From: Favolaschia claudopus
Taxonomy: Eukaryota; Basidiomycota; Agaricomycetes; Agaricales; Mycenaceae
Assembly: GCA_037176885.1 (NCBI GenBank)
Contig: JAWWNJ010000007.1
Span: forward strand, 186,001-250,000
DNA: 64,000 nucleotides
Direction of reading: 5' to 3'
In this document: one piece after another, positions 22,702 to 34,951 of the stretch
Numbering within the stretch: the stretch's first letter is position 1
Layout: every line of letters starts with the position of its first letter
Notes under the pieces: generated by a model
Seen by the model: the letters and a program-made list of their open reading frames with translations, nothing else
What the model was told of the DNA's origin: nothing
The model's database searches: none
Position numbers and translations under genes: made by a program

Positions 22702-24956
22702 GCTCGCTCACCGCATAGAGTCTCTAATCAGGGTGTATTTGACTGGCGCCTTGAAAACTAACACTGATCCGGTTGATCAGGGTCTCCTACACCACCGTTT
22801 GTTCCGGACCTCCGGAGGACGTTTTGACAGATGCTGTTAGCTGACATCTCCGAAACATTCCCTGGAGACCGAAACATCGATTCCCAGACAATCCGTCGGC
22901 GATGATGTCCTGGGGACATTCTGCGCTGAAGCTCTCCAGGACATTAGAGCCAGTTTGCTGACGGCGCTTGCCATAAATAATATTTGAATTGCTTCTTAAA
23001 TTCGATCAAAATACAAATAAAAAAATGGTATTGCAAGCAACAAAAGTATACATTGAGTGGCTACACAAATGATTCTAGGAGGGAGAGGAGAAGAGGAGGG
23101 AGAGGAAGTAAATGATAATTTTCCGGAAGATGGAGAGAAAGAGAGGTGGGGAGAGGGCCGAAGCGTGTTGATGAGAGAGGCTTGGGGAGGACGACGGCAA
23201 GGACTTTGATGAAGGTTTGCATGGGTTACACTCTTGAGAAGTTTTCAGCTTGCGGCCTTGGACTCTTGCGACCGTTGTCTTGCAGTCTCAGCCTTGCACA
23301 GTGAGGTTCTTGGATCTTGCGGACTTGCGACTCTTGCCTGAGGTGGAGAGATCTTCGTGCCACAACGGACTTGAAGAGGCTTGAAGATTGAAGCTTGAAG
23401 GGATGTTGAGGAGAGATGACAGTGTCAGAGGCTTCGAGCTTCCTTCTGGGGTGTCGTGAAAGACGAGGAGTTTGGAGGGGGGATGAGGGAAGAAGACAAG
23501 AGAGTGACGTGGCAGCGGAGACCGTAATGACAAACATCACCATTGAATGATGCCACGTCATGATGCGATGTGGGGACTTCATCGTTTTCTCGAGTTCGAC
23601 GCCAAATCCAGCAGCAAAAGGTTGCGTCCGCTCGAGGAACTTCATGAACTTCCTTGGAATACATTGTGCATTCAATACTAAGTCACAAGGAGTTTATTGG
23701 GGGATATAGCTACTCCAAATACAGTACTTGTTGAATCAGACGAGCTTAAGATTCCAGTATATATCTTAAGATTTGAACAACCTTCTAGGATGTCCTTCAA
23801 CCATCCACAGACTGTCCCAACCACGCTTCTGAGGACATTTCGAAATTGAGAGCTGTTGGAGCTCGCAAATCATGGTTCCGAGGACATCACACCTCGGACA
23901 TTATTTTGACATTTGAATAAAATGGTGGTGTAGTTAACCCTGATTGGATACTGAGTTCGGAGAGTTGTGGAATGAACGAGGTTGAGGGGGGAAAGAAGAG
24001 GAGCAGGAGTAGAGGTAAAACGACTGAGATTTGAGGATTTCAAGGTCGTGTCACAGTTTCGAGCGAATTTTTGCACCATCAACTTTCCAGCCCAAGAAAA
24101 AAAAACAAGGATAGTAATTAGTAAAAGAATGCAAAGCGCAGGAGGAGGAGAGGATCTATCAGACTAAGTGTCCCTGGAGCACAGAGAAATCTGCTCCTCC
24201 GTGCGGCATTTTTCAGTCGGAAAGTCGAAAGTTTCGAAAGACTGCCAATTTTTTTTCACGAAAGGGGGCAAGCTCTGAAGCCTGAGGGGGGTCAGTTTCA
24301 AAGTACATTGAAGCTATGCCAGAAGTCAAGAGAGAGAGAAAATTCAAAGTTTCATGCTGCATGACGTGAAGCCGTGAAGGTTTCGGCTGCGATCCAAATT
24401 TTGTACTTACCGGCGGAAATAGGGAACAGGCTAGCAGAGCTGCGAACGAACCAATAGTGTGAAGAGAAAAATCGTCAAAACGTGTGAGAATTGCTCAATG
24501 TGGAGATGGAGAAGCTGTGATCATGGAGGAGTCCTGGACCCGCTGGTTGACGCGCCATGGTACTCACATGTATCCTACGGTCTGGGGACACAGAGAACGC
24601 GACAAATTCGATAGTATGAGGGTGGAAGGGGCCAAATTACGCGTAAACTTGAACCCGACGAAGATCAAAGAAACACCTCCTGGTCCCGGAAACTTTTGAA
24701 TTCGTTAGAATGGTTATGGAGTGAGTGCCAGATGAACAACCGTTGAATAGCTTACCTGCGTTCGTCTGCACTCAGGTCTAGCAGAGCCGAAAACCTGCTT
24801 CAAGTTGCTACCATGATGGTGGTCGGTAACAAGCGCTTGGACATCTGTCACACTGTGACAGTAACACTCTTTGACCACCATCAGCCGCCTGAGGCTTTGA
24901 GCCCGCCTCCCAACAGTTTTGCTCAATTTTGCCCTCGCTTCTGGATTCAATCTGCA
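22702..24956. other. 2.2-kb gene-poor region
   Basis: No multi-exon gene is supported. On the minus strand at 23222 an ATG opens a 50-residue frame starting MQTFIKVLAVVL, preceded by a leader rich in CTTCAAG repeats as seen before secreted-protein genes; it soon becomes low-complexity, so it is not called. Phrases built on GAGGACATT/GGGGACATT recur at both ends (about 22910-22950 and 23830-23905), perhaps marking a decayed element. A perfect dyad TGTCACACTGTGACA lies at 24846-24860, about 100 bases before the F-box-like start. Confidence 0.4.
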
Positions 24957-25935
24957 ATGGCCCTTATCACAGACTCCCCAATCCTGCCACCCGAACTGGA
25001 GCGAGAAATTTTCAAGCTCTGTGCGCTCATTTCTTCGCCCAGAGGGATTCTCAAGCTAATGCTAGCCGCACAACGCGTGCACGAGTGGTACGCACTTCAT
25101 TCCATATGGTAACTAGGAATCTCAGATCTTCGAATGAAAAGGACCGAACCGTATCTTTATCGGGTCTGCGCACTTGGAAGCCACATTGCTGGCACCAACT
25201 CAGTATATGCACTATATCGAGAGATTGACCCTGAACTCCCCCGAATCCCCCCCAGCGCGCTATGTTCTGTCATGGAACGCAAATCGCCTGGATTTTTTGA
25301 CAACGTCCGCCGTGTCTTCCTCAGACCGGCCCACAACGAGCCCCCCTGTTACCTTCAGTTTTTGACCTTGTGTGCCAACCTCGAGGAGGTCGATATCTGG
25401 TTTACGCTCTTCGGCGAACGAGCCCCATGGATTTCACTTGTCGAACAGCTTCGTCTCCGTCGCCTCTCCATCGAGCCAGATGTTTCTTGGGCCCTCTCCA
25501 AGACTTCACCCCTATTCTCCAACCTCACGCACCTACAATTCTGCTCCAAACTTCCCTTCGAATCGGAGCCACGGATTCTCTCCACCCTTGAAGCTTGCCC
25601 GGCACTCACTCATTTTGCCTGCATCGGGATATACAAATCCCTCCTAACAATGTCTCATCGAATACTATCGTCTTTAACGTCTCTCCGTATACTGATTCTA
25701 TGGATCGCGGGAACGCCGTCTATTCACTTAGCAGACTTCGAGGATCTGGTGCATGATGTGCGGTTATTGTTATGCCACGTCGGCGGCATATTGCCGGTGT
25801 AGATTTCTGGGCCGAGGCAGAGATTTTCTCTGACAAGCGACGCACAGGCGAAATAGACGGTACGTCTAAATTGTCTTCTGGCGCCTTAGTTCGCATCGAT
25901 TTTATTGTCTTCCAGCGTCGCATTTTATGCCATAG
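24957..25935 (+). pseudogene. F-box-like protein gene with an apparent frameshift
   Basis: Exon 1 (24957-25087) gives MALITDSPILPPELEREIFK and a helix ending RVHEW; a 54-base intron with acceptor GAAAAG joins in frame to TEPYLYRVC at 25142. This restores the family signature LPPELEREIF...VxxWxEPxLYR. The middle has LRR-like lines (LEEVDIWFTLF, LTHLQFC, LTSLRILILWIAG). Near 25755-25765 the frame changes: the family C-terminus VDFWAEAEIFSDKRR is in another frame, then a 54-base intron and a short last exon end at 25935. One inserted or two deleted bases explain it, so the gene is probably broken, or the sequence has an error there. Confidence 0.6.
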
Positions 25936-26393
25936 CTCTGCCTCTCATCAGCAGTCGGGTAGCATTTGTTTTGTCGTCGCGATTTTGTGAATGGAACAAG
26001 ATCCGAATTCATAAGTACGTACCTACCGTCTATTTTGCGCGTTCGGCGCCTGGCAATGAATGCTTCTGCTTCGATTTAGAAATATATCCTGGTAGGCTGG
26101 TACACGCTTCGACAATTCAATCAGCGACCAGCGACCATGCGGGCATGACGACAAAGAATCAGTGAAAGCGACGTTGTTGAATATATTTATCCCTCTTTTG
26201 CCTCCCTTCTGTACCTCGTAGAGAGAGATTGCATTGTACAATTCGTACTTGATATCTATTCAAAAAGCACCCTGAGCGCCCGCCAAACTTCCTTCCAAAG
26301 CCGCACACTTTGAATCATATACGCTTGGGTTCACACCCGAGGCTTCAACCTCATCCTCAAACGCAAGACGAATAAGTGTATCTGATAACAACA
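25936..26393. other. Intergenic between convergent genes
   Basis: This is likely 3' untranslated sequence of the F-box-like relic (plus) and the carboxylesterase (minus). Nothing else is recognised. Confidence 0.4.
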
Positions 26394-27810
26394 TCAGCGA
26401 CCCTCGGATAGGAAATCCAACTTATTCATACCCTCACTCAGACGATATTCAGGCCACCCCAAATCTCTCAGCCCTTTCATCGGATCCTTCGCAAACGCCG
26501 CCCAAGCCCTCATCATCATCGTACTCACCCGTTCCTCGGCTCTCCCATTCCGCACCCCACTCACATCCTTGCCTGTCCCGAAAACCAACTCAAGCTCACT
26601 CCCATGATACGCCCCACTCCCAGGGCAACAATCATACAGCCTCAAGTTATCCCAATCGCCGAAGTACCTATAACGCCAGGTTGGAATTCCCGCCTTTGCT
26701 CGGAAGGCAGCAGTTTGGGCTGTTGCACAGGTAAATGCTTCGAGGGTGAACAGTTCCCATTGGGCATCGGATAAATTGAGGCCGCCAACAAAGCCGCGAA
26801 TGCGATAGAATCCTGATTCGTTATCGAGGCTTCCCAGGAGGTACGGCTGATCGTGTCGATGAGTTATAGTTGCAATGAAACTGATCTATTCGAACGCAAA
26901 CGCACCAATTTTGCAAACTTTCCTTCTGCAGCTAATGCCGTGTAATTGGCAAAAACGATGACATTGTCCACTGTCGGCTGAAATGCAGGAGCAGCCAGCA
27001 GCGTCGGATCGCCCACAGCAACAACTTGAGCTCCAGCCGTCAATACATCCATGAAGTTCTTTCCCCTCATACACCTCAAAACTGCGTCCTCGTCCTCACT
27101 CGCACATCCCAGCGCAGCTGAAGCGTTCCTCCAATAGCTAGCAGCCAACTCCGCACTATTAGGCAACAACGAAAAAGCCGTACCAGATTGCGATATCAGC
27201 CCTGCCGCGATGGGATCCTCTGCGAACGCAAAGGAATGATAGTCCACAGACGCGCCTCCTGCTGATTGTCCGAATATCGTTATTCGTGTCGGATCGCCTC
27301 CGAATGCAGCGATATTTTGTGAACACCATTTGAGTGCGAGTCGTTGGTCTAGGATGCCGAGATTCTGGAGGGTGTTTGGGGCTCCGGGAAAGCCGAAGAT
27401 GTTCGTGCGGTAGCTGTTAGATTGTTAGCAAAGGCGTGTGGTTTGTGAATATATTCGCCGTACTTGACTGTGACGACTAGAACGTCCTCCCTATCTGCGA
27501 GGTATTGTCCGTTGTAGAATGGGTTATTGGTGCCGCCAATGGCGAACCCTGCATTTGAGTGTGAGTGGTGATAATTATCTAACGAATTTTCAATGAACGA
27601 CACGCACTTCCGCCATATAAGAAGACCATGACTGCTTTACGGGCCGCCGTTGAATCTGAGAGCCCCGAGTTCTTGGCCCAAATGTTCAACGTCAAACAGT
27701 CTTCGCCTATGACACCGCTCTGGCCAAGGAACTCGCCGACAATTCGGTCGAAATTGGCTGTTTTGTTAGGATATGCGATGATTCCAGTTAAAGCTGCGTA
27801 AGGGCAGGAC
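26394..27810 (-). CDS. Type-B carboxylesterase, exons 2 to end (split by transposon)
   Basis: Alpha/beta-hydrolase exons contain, in order, [28 protein letters not shown], the oxyanion strand [41 protein letters not shown] and the nucleophile elbow [11 protein letters not shown]. Later come [15 protein letters not shown] (acid region) and [13 protein letters not shown], which holds the catalytic His. The enzyme family hydrolyses carboxylic esters and is usually secreted in fungi. Introns of about 50-60 bases restore frame between blocks. The signal-peptide exon is 17 kb away at 44749-44973, because a transposon fills intron 1. An acceptor at 27818 opens the frame with SCPYA but mismatches the exon 1 phase; an acceptor near 27794 with a donor four bases later in exon 1 does join in frame. 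Confidence 0.85.
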
Positions 27811-27875
27811 CTGATTATAGCACACATCATAAGCGAGGACCATGGGGAAAACATAGTATGGGCGTAACTCACACA

Positions 27876-28321
27876 CACACCGTAGGAGCGCAAATAATAA
27901 GCCGCTTACAGTATCGTTTTTATTGTATATATCAGGGTACATAAGAATTTCCTAATTAAGTACTTTGTTATCAAAAGAAAAAAGCTCGCTGAATGTCAGC
28001 CCGATATAGCCGACAATAAGGCGCAAAACAGGGCCTATCAATTTTTGAGATAAAAGGGCACTTACCGAACGGGGCATTTCCGGGCAAATTTTTACAAGTA
28101 ACAGGGCGCCGGTGTTATCATGTATATAAATTACCTTATTTCAGCACTCAATCTTACGAAAAACAAGCCGATCCTTAAATGCCCTGATATTGCCAATATC
28201 AGGGCGCCAAAACAGCCCTTTTTTTGGCGCCCTGATATTGGCAATAAAAAGCTGCGTTTTTTGTAGCGGCCGCTGAGCGTCCGATAGTCGGAGGCTCAGC
28301 GGCCGCTCATCGTCGCGGTAC
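27876..28321. repeat. Left terminal inverted repeat of the transposon
   Basis: It matches the reverse complement of 44241-44685 with scattered differences, from the tip to the block CTCATCGTCGCGGTAC. It contains a perfect 21-base stem (28188-28208 with 28226-28246; arm starts TATTGCCAATATCAGGGC) around a 17-base loop, several GGGCGCC or CAGGGC motifs, and a second palindrome built on AGCGGCCGCTGAGC near 28264-28308. Confidence 0.88.
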
Positions 28322-28378
28322 TAAAGGAAGCCCATCTGCAGTGACAAAATAGACATGTATTCAAGAAACTAAACTAAA

Positions 28379-31300
28379 CTAACTAGTCGCAAGATTTAAA
28401 ACTACACAACGACCACCAATGAAATTGAAGCGAGCATAGTGAGATGTTACATCGTCAAGCGAGACTGTATCTATGGTATTGCTCATCTTCGATGAATAAG
28501 TTTGCGCAGGAAACAAAGGTCGATAACGCGCAAATGGATCCCGCATCCCCTCTTCTAATGGTGCTTGACGCCGAATCTCAAATTTCACCTCTTCGCCAAC
28601 AGATATAATTCGCTGAATGCTTCCGGGGATGGCCTCTCGGGAATTACGCGGGTAGTATAACACAAGGCTGTTGCCCCTGTGCGTGCTTGCGCGAGCGAAG
28701 GTGATGCCATCTCGTTTGTAAAGCGCACGCTCGCCATCTGATGCGAGCGGAGGGGAATCTGTCGGTGCATTGTAAGCCGGAAAGGATTTCTCGAAGAGAC
28801 CCTTCAGCTCTCGGAAGACTGCAGGGCAACTGGGCCGGCGCAACCATCGACGTATGCTAGCTCCCCGCATGAATGATCTGGAGAGGGTGGCTTCGAGTTC
28901 CCCACCAATATGACTATTGGTGTTAATTCTCTCCAGGAAACCGATGACACGCTCAAAGGGAAACGTCCACCACGAGATAACAGGGCCAAAAAGGATTAGG
29001 AAGTCGTATATGTGGAAGGCCATGTGGACATTTGGCCGCATAGCATGAGAACGGGTGTGGGGATGAAGAACTGCAAGGCCGTCCACCCATTCCTTGATAA
29101 GATCCCGGTATTTGGTTGCACGTTCACGGGTCATCGTATACCGACAGGCAAGGATGACGGCTGAGAAAAGCGCCATAGAATGGTCCAGCATCTGTAGCAG
29201 TCGCAGCGGCTGCTCTGACGGGTCGAAATCGCCCCACAAGAGAATCAGGGCGATGGGTAGATAGATGGTGGCTAGGATTCGCCATTCAGCTGCTTTGATC
29301 GTTCCCGCATTGCTGTCGCCGTATTTGGGCGGAACCGATCCCACCCATCCAGGCGTGTCGGTCTTAGCAATGACGTGCTGGATGTAGTGGATGCTCGAGA
29401 GATTGATCGAGCGAGGGATGAACGTGCCGGTGTTGAAAGGCTTGGTGCGACGCTAAGGACAGTCAGTAACTAGTAGTGCAGATAGAGCTCCATGACTTAC
29501 CCAGGCAAGAAGCTGGTCACAGCAAAGTTTCTTCGAGCCGGTGCGTTCCATGTCTAGTCCAAGCGAAAAGACGACCCAGCGAAGCGGCGGGTGGTTGAAA
29601 CGCATGAGACCCTTCCGCATCTGTTCTTCAGTAATAGCTGGAACGAATTTTGGATCGGGAGCATCGGGCATGATCTCATCTTCGTCGTCGTCGTCGGCAC
29701 CGTCGTCGTCGTCGTCGTCCTCCTCGTCATCAAGAAAGGGTTGGATTAGCTTGTTTTGAATGCCCCGAATCATGGGCAGCTCCTTCACTTCTTTAGTTAT
29801 GACGGCCAAAGGATGACATTTTGCGACGTCGTACTCCGGCCATTCGTACTCGAAGGCGGCACCCATGGTCTCTTTACGCTTTGCTAATTTGGTATCTATT
29901 CGCAGTACCCGACGACAATGGTGATGGACGAGGCCTTCGAATATACAATGCATTGAGTCGACAACGGCCATCCGAGTGGGGTCCCAATAAGGGAGACGCC
30001 AGAACTCAGACCACCGGACACCATACCGGGCGAAGATCGCATCGCGAGCAGCTTTCGACGGAGCATCTCGCCACGCATATGCTTGAGCTCGTAGAGTCGC
30101 GACGTCGCGTCGCCTCCAAACGTCAAACTCCGTGTTATACATCGTCTTGATACCGTGGCAGTCGCAGACTGAGCAGTAGTCGTGTGAGGTGGCAGCTGCC
30201 ATACCCTGGGCTTTGCGTGTAGCTGGTAGATCGTTGACGTTCATTACCATCACTATGTCGACACTGCGACCGGAGCTATGAAGAGCGGTGCGTGAAAGTC
30301 GGAAGCCTCGCTCCCATCCCAAGACAAACTTGTCGATGAGAGGGCGGAAGTAGTTATCGATCTGGTCGTGATTGGGCTCGCTGGGTCCCAGGATAATGCT
30401 CAGCCACATGAACTCTGGGCGGTAGCGGATATCCTCGCTGAGATTGAGGTTGACGACGGCCAGAATGCCGATTGAGTTGTGGTTGCCCCGTTTCCTCGTC
30501 CCGTCCGGATTGAAGAAATCCAGCATCACCTGGAACGCGAGTCGCAGCCGACCGTCCCTTTGTATGAACAGCTTGTCTGGAACAGGGCCCGGAAAGCTGC
30601 GGAGGAACGCAGCCTCGAAGACGTTGTTGACTTGTTCTTCAGAGACTGGCGCGTTAGGGTCTTTTGAAAGGGCCTCCTGAACCGCCGCAAAGGCGTTATC
30701 ACAAGCTGCCTCGCACATTCGTTCCACATCAGCGTCAGAGAGCATTGCGGCGATGTAATCCACAAAGGAAGTGAATACATATGGCTTGATAGGCCGCATT
30801 TTCTCTTGACGCAACTCAAGGAGCGGAGTTTTACACGCAGTGCGCGGCCCGCGCTCAGGATATATCCAGCCTTGACAAGTTTCGGGGTACGAGGGTTCGC
30901 CCGTGAGCCGGTTCTCTACTGGCTCGTGCGCGTGATGGCAAGATGGACAGATCGCGTAGATGGTGGTGGCAGGGTCGATCTTGAATCTCCGGAGCGCTGC
31001 TTCCAAAGACGTAGGAAGTTGTTTGAGAACGTGCTCTTGCGTCGCAGTGGCCTGCTTCTTTCCCGGCGAACATATCGACATCGTGGACCGTATGATGAGA
31101 TTGACCAGGGCGACGATGAAATCTGTGGAAATGGTGCCGACGCCAATGACGACATGGCAGATAACTGCTAAAAGGATGGAGAGCTGAGCTACGAGGCTGT
31201 ACTTGGCGATAGGATCCTCAAAATGATGCTCTGGAATAATTTCAGTCAGATAACATAAGAGTAGAGTGAGACAAAACAACATACCAGTATCATGAAGAAG

Positions 31301-32140
31301 TTCGCCCGTTGGCGGGGGAACGAGACGGCCAACAACGTCGATGAGGGCGTCCAGGGCTGTCGCCTCTTCTGTCAGACTCTGCAGGAGTGTACTGTCATCA
31401 ACAGGGGAAGATCGTTTCCTCGCAGACTTGCGCGTTCGCTTGCTCGTGGAAGGCTTGACACTGGAAAGGAGCCTGCCTGCCTCGATCACAGCGGAGGTCG
31501 CGACCTCGAGAGCGCCGGTGAGCGAAGCGACTGATTCGGGACCGGCCTCCAAAGCGCGTTGAAAATCAAGCTCCGTTCGTGCGTCACGAATTCGTTGCAG
31601 CATCTCTCGCAGAAGAACACCATCGTTCTGCCGAGCCTGCGTTGCAGCTGGGCGGAGTTGAGCTTCAGTGGCAATTCGCAAGGACTCCATGGCTTCCGAC
31701 GCCGGTACTGGCGTAAAAACTATAGGAACCTCAGGCGCGTCGGACTGGACTTCTTCACGAGAGCTGAAGAGTTTGGAGTGCATGTTGTGATTGGGGGGGG
31801 CACCATCGTCCACAACGACCAAGCCGGTAAGAAGGCTCGCAAGCCTTTCCATCTCAGCCGCCGCCGCATCCGCCGCGGAGCCGGCCGCCTTTGGTTCCAC
31901 AACCACTGGCATGACCTCGTCCTCATCGATCGCCATGTCAGCGAAACTACTAGACATACTGGAGATGTCAGCAGCTGCGAGCTCCACATCGGCAGCGCGA
32001 TGAACAGTGAGAGAGGCTTGGCGCTCCCAGTAGGCACCAATCTTTGTATTGTGGATCACGCGGTCATTTTTATGGACTCGATGATTGCGATTGCCTTGTA
32101 ACGGGCAGTTACTGCATTGATATGTGGAGTTGGTCGGCAT
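28379..32140 (-). CDS. Tnp2-type transposase of the EnSpm/CACTA superfamily
   Basis: Predicted coding sequence runs from MPTNSTYQCSNCP at 32140 with introns at 31284-31231 (54 bases, in frame, so easily missed) and 29500-29453, giving about 1,219 residues. A Cys/His cluster (YAICPSCHHAHEP...CQGW...CKTPL) is a probable zinc-binding domain. The Tnp2 core follows: LRLAFQVMLDFFNPDGTRKR, LNLSEDIRYRPEFMWLSIILG, MNVNDLPATRKAQG, CSVCDCHGI, and RLPYWDPTRMAVVDSMHCIF with EGLVHHHCRR, which hold conserved Asp residues of the DDE-type core. An acidic run (DDEEDDDDDDGADDDD) precedes the C-terminal exon. The protein cuts and joins the element ends. An upstream in-frame ATG at 32245 exists, but a dyad motif (32147-32159) lies between, favouring the later start. 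Confidence 0.88.
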
Positions 32141-32289
32141 TTCGTCGACGGCAAACGTCTGGCGAATGCAGGCAGTTGGGGGGCGAACGTCGAGTGATTC
32201 GCTCCTATTATATATTGGCAAGAAAGAGGGAATTACGGTTATCAAAGGAGAACAAGGCGCTACGTGTTTATTGTATTCTTATCCCCGAA

Positions 32290-32741
32290 TTACATTGCGG
32301 ACGTAACCAGTGCTACAATGAACGCGAGTACGTAGAGCCAGTTGCCGCTGAGGTGTGCCTGGAGCAAGAAAAGCGTGAAAAGATATTGAGGTGAAAGCCG
32401 AGGCAAAAGGTGGCCTAAGTGAATGATGAGAATGGGACCAAGCGTTGAAGGAAGATACCCACCATCATTGGCATCCACGGGCGCAGGAGCGGGAGCGGCT
32501 GCGAAGACCGGGGTTTCAGTCTGCGGAACGCTGCAGATGGGACAGATATCGCAATTGCGACAGAGGAGCGGATCTGGGGAGAGAAATATCAATATCGAGG
32601 AGTAGAATATTTAGATTGAAACTTACACGAGGTAGCAGAGGCAGACTTGTAGGTTCTGCTGGATTGATGCGACGCCGCCCTGGAGGATGAGCGGGAGCAA
32701 GATTGGTAGTAGTGGTGGTGGTTCCCGCAGCAACAATTCAT
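32290..32741 (-). CDS. Small Cys/His-rich membrane protein, transposon cargo
   Basis: The ATG at 32741 opens MNCCCGNHHHYYQSCSRSSS, a cluster of Cys, His and Tyr that could bind metal. A 55-base intron (GTAAGT...CCCCAG) joins in phase 1 to LLCRNCDICPICSVPQTE, a C-x2-C-x2-C-type run. After an Ala/Pro stretch the end is hydrophobic (LFTLFLLQAHLSGNWLYVLAFIVALVTSAM), predicting a C-terminal membrane helix. A second, optional in-frame intron (GTGGGT...ACTTAG) may remove about 15 codons. About 130 residues in total. Function is unknown. It is divergently transcribed from the CPHG-repeat gene. Confidence 0.55.
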
Positions 32742-33560
32742 GTTTTCGATAATGAGCGAGAGAGCGAGTTCAGCTGAAATTTGAGGGCTGCAGACAATAG
32801 CACGGAAGACAATTAAACCAGGGCGATCGACGGAGCTGGACGGGGATGCGACAAAGAACAATAAGCCATGAAGCGAAGAGGAACCGACGATGCGCGGGCA
32901 TGATGCGCGTGGACGACGCACGCGGACGATCCACGCAGACGATGCTCTGCAGACGGCAAACGTCTTGCAGGAGCGAACACAGCACCGTGGGTGTCGACGG
33001 CAAACGTCTGACACCCGTTGGTGTGCGCTGGATGAGGTCGATGAGGGAGATGGGAGGAGGCGGACTTGCCAAATTTGGATGTCCGCTGCACAGCATCGTC
33101 TGAGTCATCGTCCACCGGCCCGGCAGTGTATCGGCCCGCCTCTTATCGATATTTCTTACAAGTCCACCACCACTGGCGAGCTCACAGACGTCTGCCGTCG
33201 TGAGCTCGGTAGTGCCTCACAGACGTCTGCCGTCGTGAGGCTGGTACTTCCCGCCTGCCATCACTTCCTCTTCGCTCGTCCCTCATCGCCATGCGTCTTC
33301 GCCAATGCATACTTTCCAAGGTACCTTCGCTCACAGACGTTTGCCGTCGTGAACCTCATATCTGCGGGTTATCTTTCACATTCCACCCTTTGCTTCCTGC
33401 CGCCTCCGAATGCTCGCTACCGCTTAACTCCTCGCGGCTTTTTGTCTCTTAGTTTTTGTCTGGGGCTTATTGTCTTTTTGGGCGCCCGACCCAAACTTCT
33501 TTCTCCTTTAAATCGCTCCAACCCCTCAAGTGTCCTCTGAATCGACACCCGTCTTTGACT
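32742..33560. promoter_or_regulatory. Divergent promoter with five GACG-TTTGC-CGTC dyads
   Basis: This region between two divergent cargo genes holds dyads of the form GACGTTTGCCGTC (or its complement, or with TCTGC in the centre) at 32952-32964, 32996-33008, 33187-33199, 33222-33234 and 33336-33348. The last three are extended by CTCAC on the left and GTGAG or GTGAA on the right, so the symmetry spans about 24 bases. Such symmetry and repetition suggest binding of a dimeric protein, perhaps encoded by the element. Confidence 0.6.
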
Positions 33561-34554
33561 ATGCGTCTCGGTAGCCCAATATCTCTCCCCAGCACGCCAA
33601 GACTCCTGAGCGACCCTTACAAGTCCGCTTATCAAAGGAGACGCTCAAAATCTATGGGCGCTGAGAGTCCCCTGCTTCTCATGCGCGACTCGACTCTGCT
33701 TCTCGCAGAACTTTGTGAGCAGGCCTCGAAGGTGTGCACGTTCTGTCCTCCATCTCCGCTATCTGTTTTAATGCATCGTCTCAGACGTCTGCCATTGAGC
33801 AATGGTCTCCCGCTCAAGTGTGGTCTCCTCCGAATGCGGAACAACTTCAGCGTCTCATTTCCGAGCTTGAAAACATCCGGCTTTCCGAGGTACGTTACAT
33901 TTGACCGCCCCTTCCTGTTCTTCCTAAACTTAGTCTACCTCAGGCTGCCTTGAGCGCCTCTTCGCGTGCCAGAACATCGGTATCTCAGCGCTCTACGACA
34001 TCTCGACCTTCTACATCCCGCCCTTCTACATATCGACCTTCTATATCCCGCCCTTCTACATATCGACCTTTTACATCTCGACCTACATACTCGAGGTCTG
34101 CCTCGACGACATCCTCAAGATCTGCGGCGATCTCCCCGATCTCCCTGCAAGCAACCCAACCGTCTGCATCCCAGCCTACTGAATCTCGATCTTCAAAGCC
34201 CTCTGTTAATACCCAAGCAAGCCAACCGCGCGCCCGCAGACCAAATAAGTGTACCCGCTCGGCTCAAGACTTGCATTCAAAGGTCCGTATTAAATTAATA
34301 CTCACCATCTCCCGTACTCAAGTGTTTATAGGCCCATTGTCCTCATGGCTTCAAGCGCATCCCTGTCTGCCCCCATGGCTTCAAGCGCTTCACTGCTTGT
34401 CCACACGGATTTAGGCTGGCGAGCATATGCCCTCACGGTTACGCGCAGGTGGCCTCTGCTATGCACGGTCCTGTTCAGACCACCTCTTGTCGTCCGGTAC
34501 GTGAACGTTACTTGTTTCCAATCTTTCTCTTCGTTTGCTCAGTCACATTTGTAG
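33561..34554 (+). CDS. CPHG decapeptide-repeat protein, transposon cargo
   Basis: Five exons (33561-33731, 33785-33889, 33944-34282, 34332-34496, 34543-34554), all joined in phase 0, encode about 263 residues starting MRLGSPISLPSTPRLLS. A helical segment (NAEQLQRLISELENIRLSE) is followed by a Ser/Arg/Pro region with repeats of the type SRPSTYRPS. Exon 4 encodes four consecutive ten-residue units, each starting CPHGF or CPHGY (HCPHGFKRIPV, CPHGFKRFTA, CPHGFRLASI, CPHGYAQVAS). The regular Cys-Pro-His-Gly spacing suggests a metal-binding or stacked repeat structure. I know of no named family with this unit. No signal peptide or membrane helix. Confidence 0.6.
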
Positions 34555-34951
34555 CGGTATGAGGATTCAATCTTCGAGAAAGCTGTTAAATTATTTATGT
34601 AATAATACATTGTGTATCTGAAATATCGACTACAATACTGTTCTTGACAACGCAGTGTGATTGAGTCAGGGTTCAGAATTTCCTGCTACGTCCGGAAGAC
34701 CACGCAGCGAGAAAGAAAAAGAAAATTCAAGAAACGAGAACAATTTCACGATACGCCGGCGGCCGCCGCCAGTTGTCACGTCACGGTCACACCGACGGAA
34801 TGCGGCAAGCGCACCTTCCTCCCACCACCATCTCAGACGTTTGCCGTCGAGAGGGTTCCGGTCTTCTCACTGCAACTCTCCTTCTTCCTCAGACGTTTGC
34901 CGTTGAGGGGGATGGGGCACTTTGGCCTCTCTTGTTCAATCTATTCGACTA
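34555..34951. other. Spacer between convergent cargo genes, two dyads
   Basis: It contains dyads at 34836-34848 (GACGTTTGCCGTC, flanked by CTCA and GAGAG) and 34892-34904 (GACGTTTGCCGTT, flanked by CCTCA and GAGG). In the second, the change inside the core extends the outer symmetry. No supported gene. Confidence 0.5.

Noticed and set aside
23100..23222. Minus-strand 50-residue frame starting MQTFIKVLAVVL as a secreted peptide gene
   Set aside because: After the short hydrophobic start the frame is Leu/Pro/Ser low-complexity with no processing site or homologous copy; kept only as a remark.
29690..29740. CGTCGTCGT microsatellite as a separate repeat feature
   Set aside because: It simply encodes the acidic run of the transposase.
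29456..32245. Hydrophobic segment in the transposase frame read as a membrane helix (MLFCLTLLLCYLTEIIP)
   Set aside because: It is an in-frame 54-base intron (31231-31284) with GTATGT donor and TTCCAG acceptor; removing it joins HDT to EHHFEDP.
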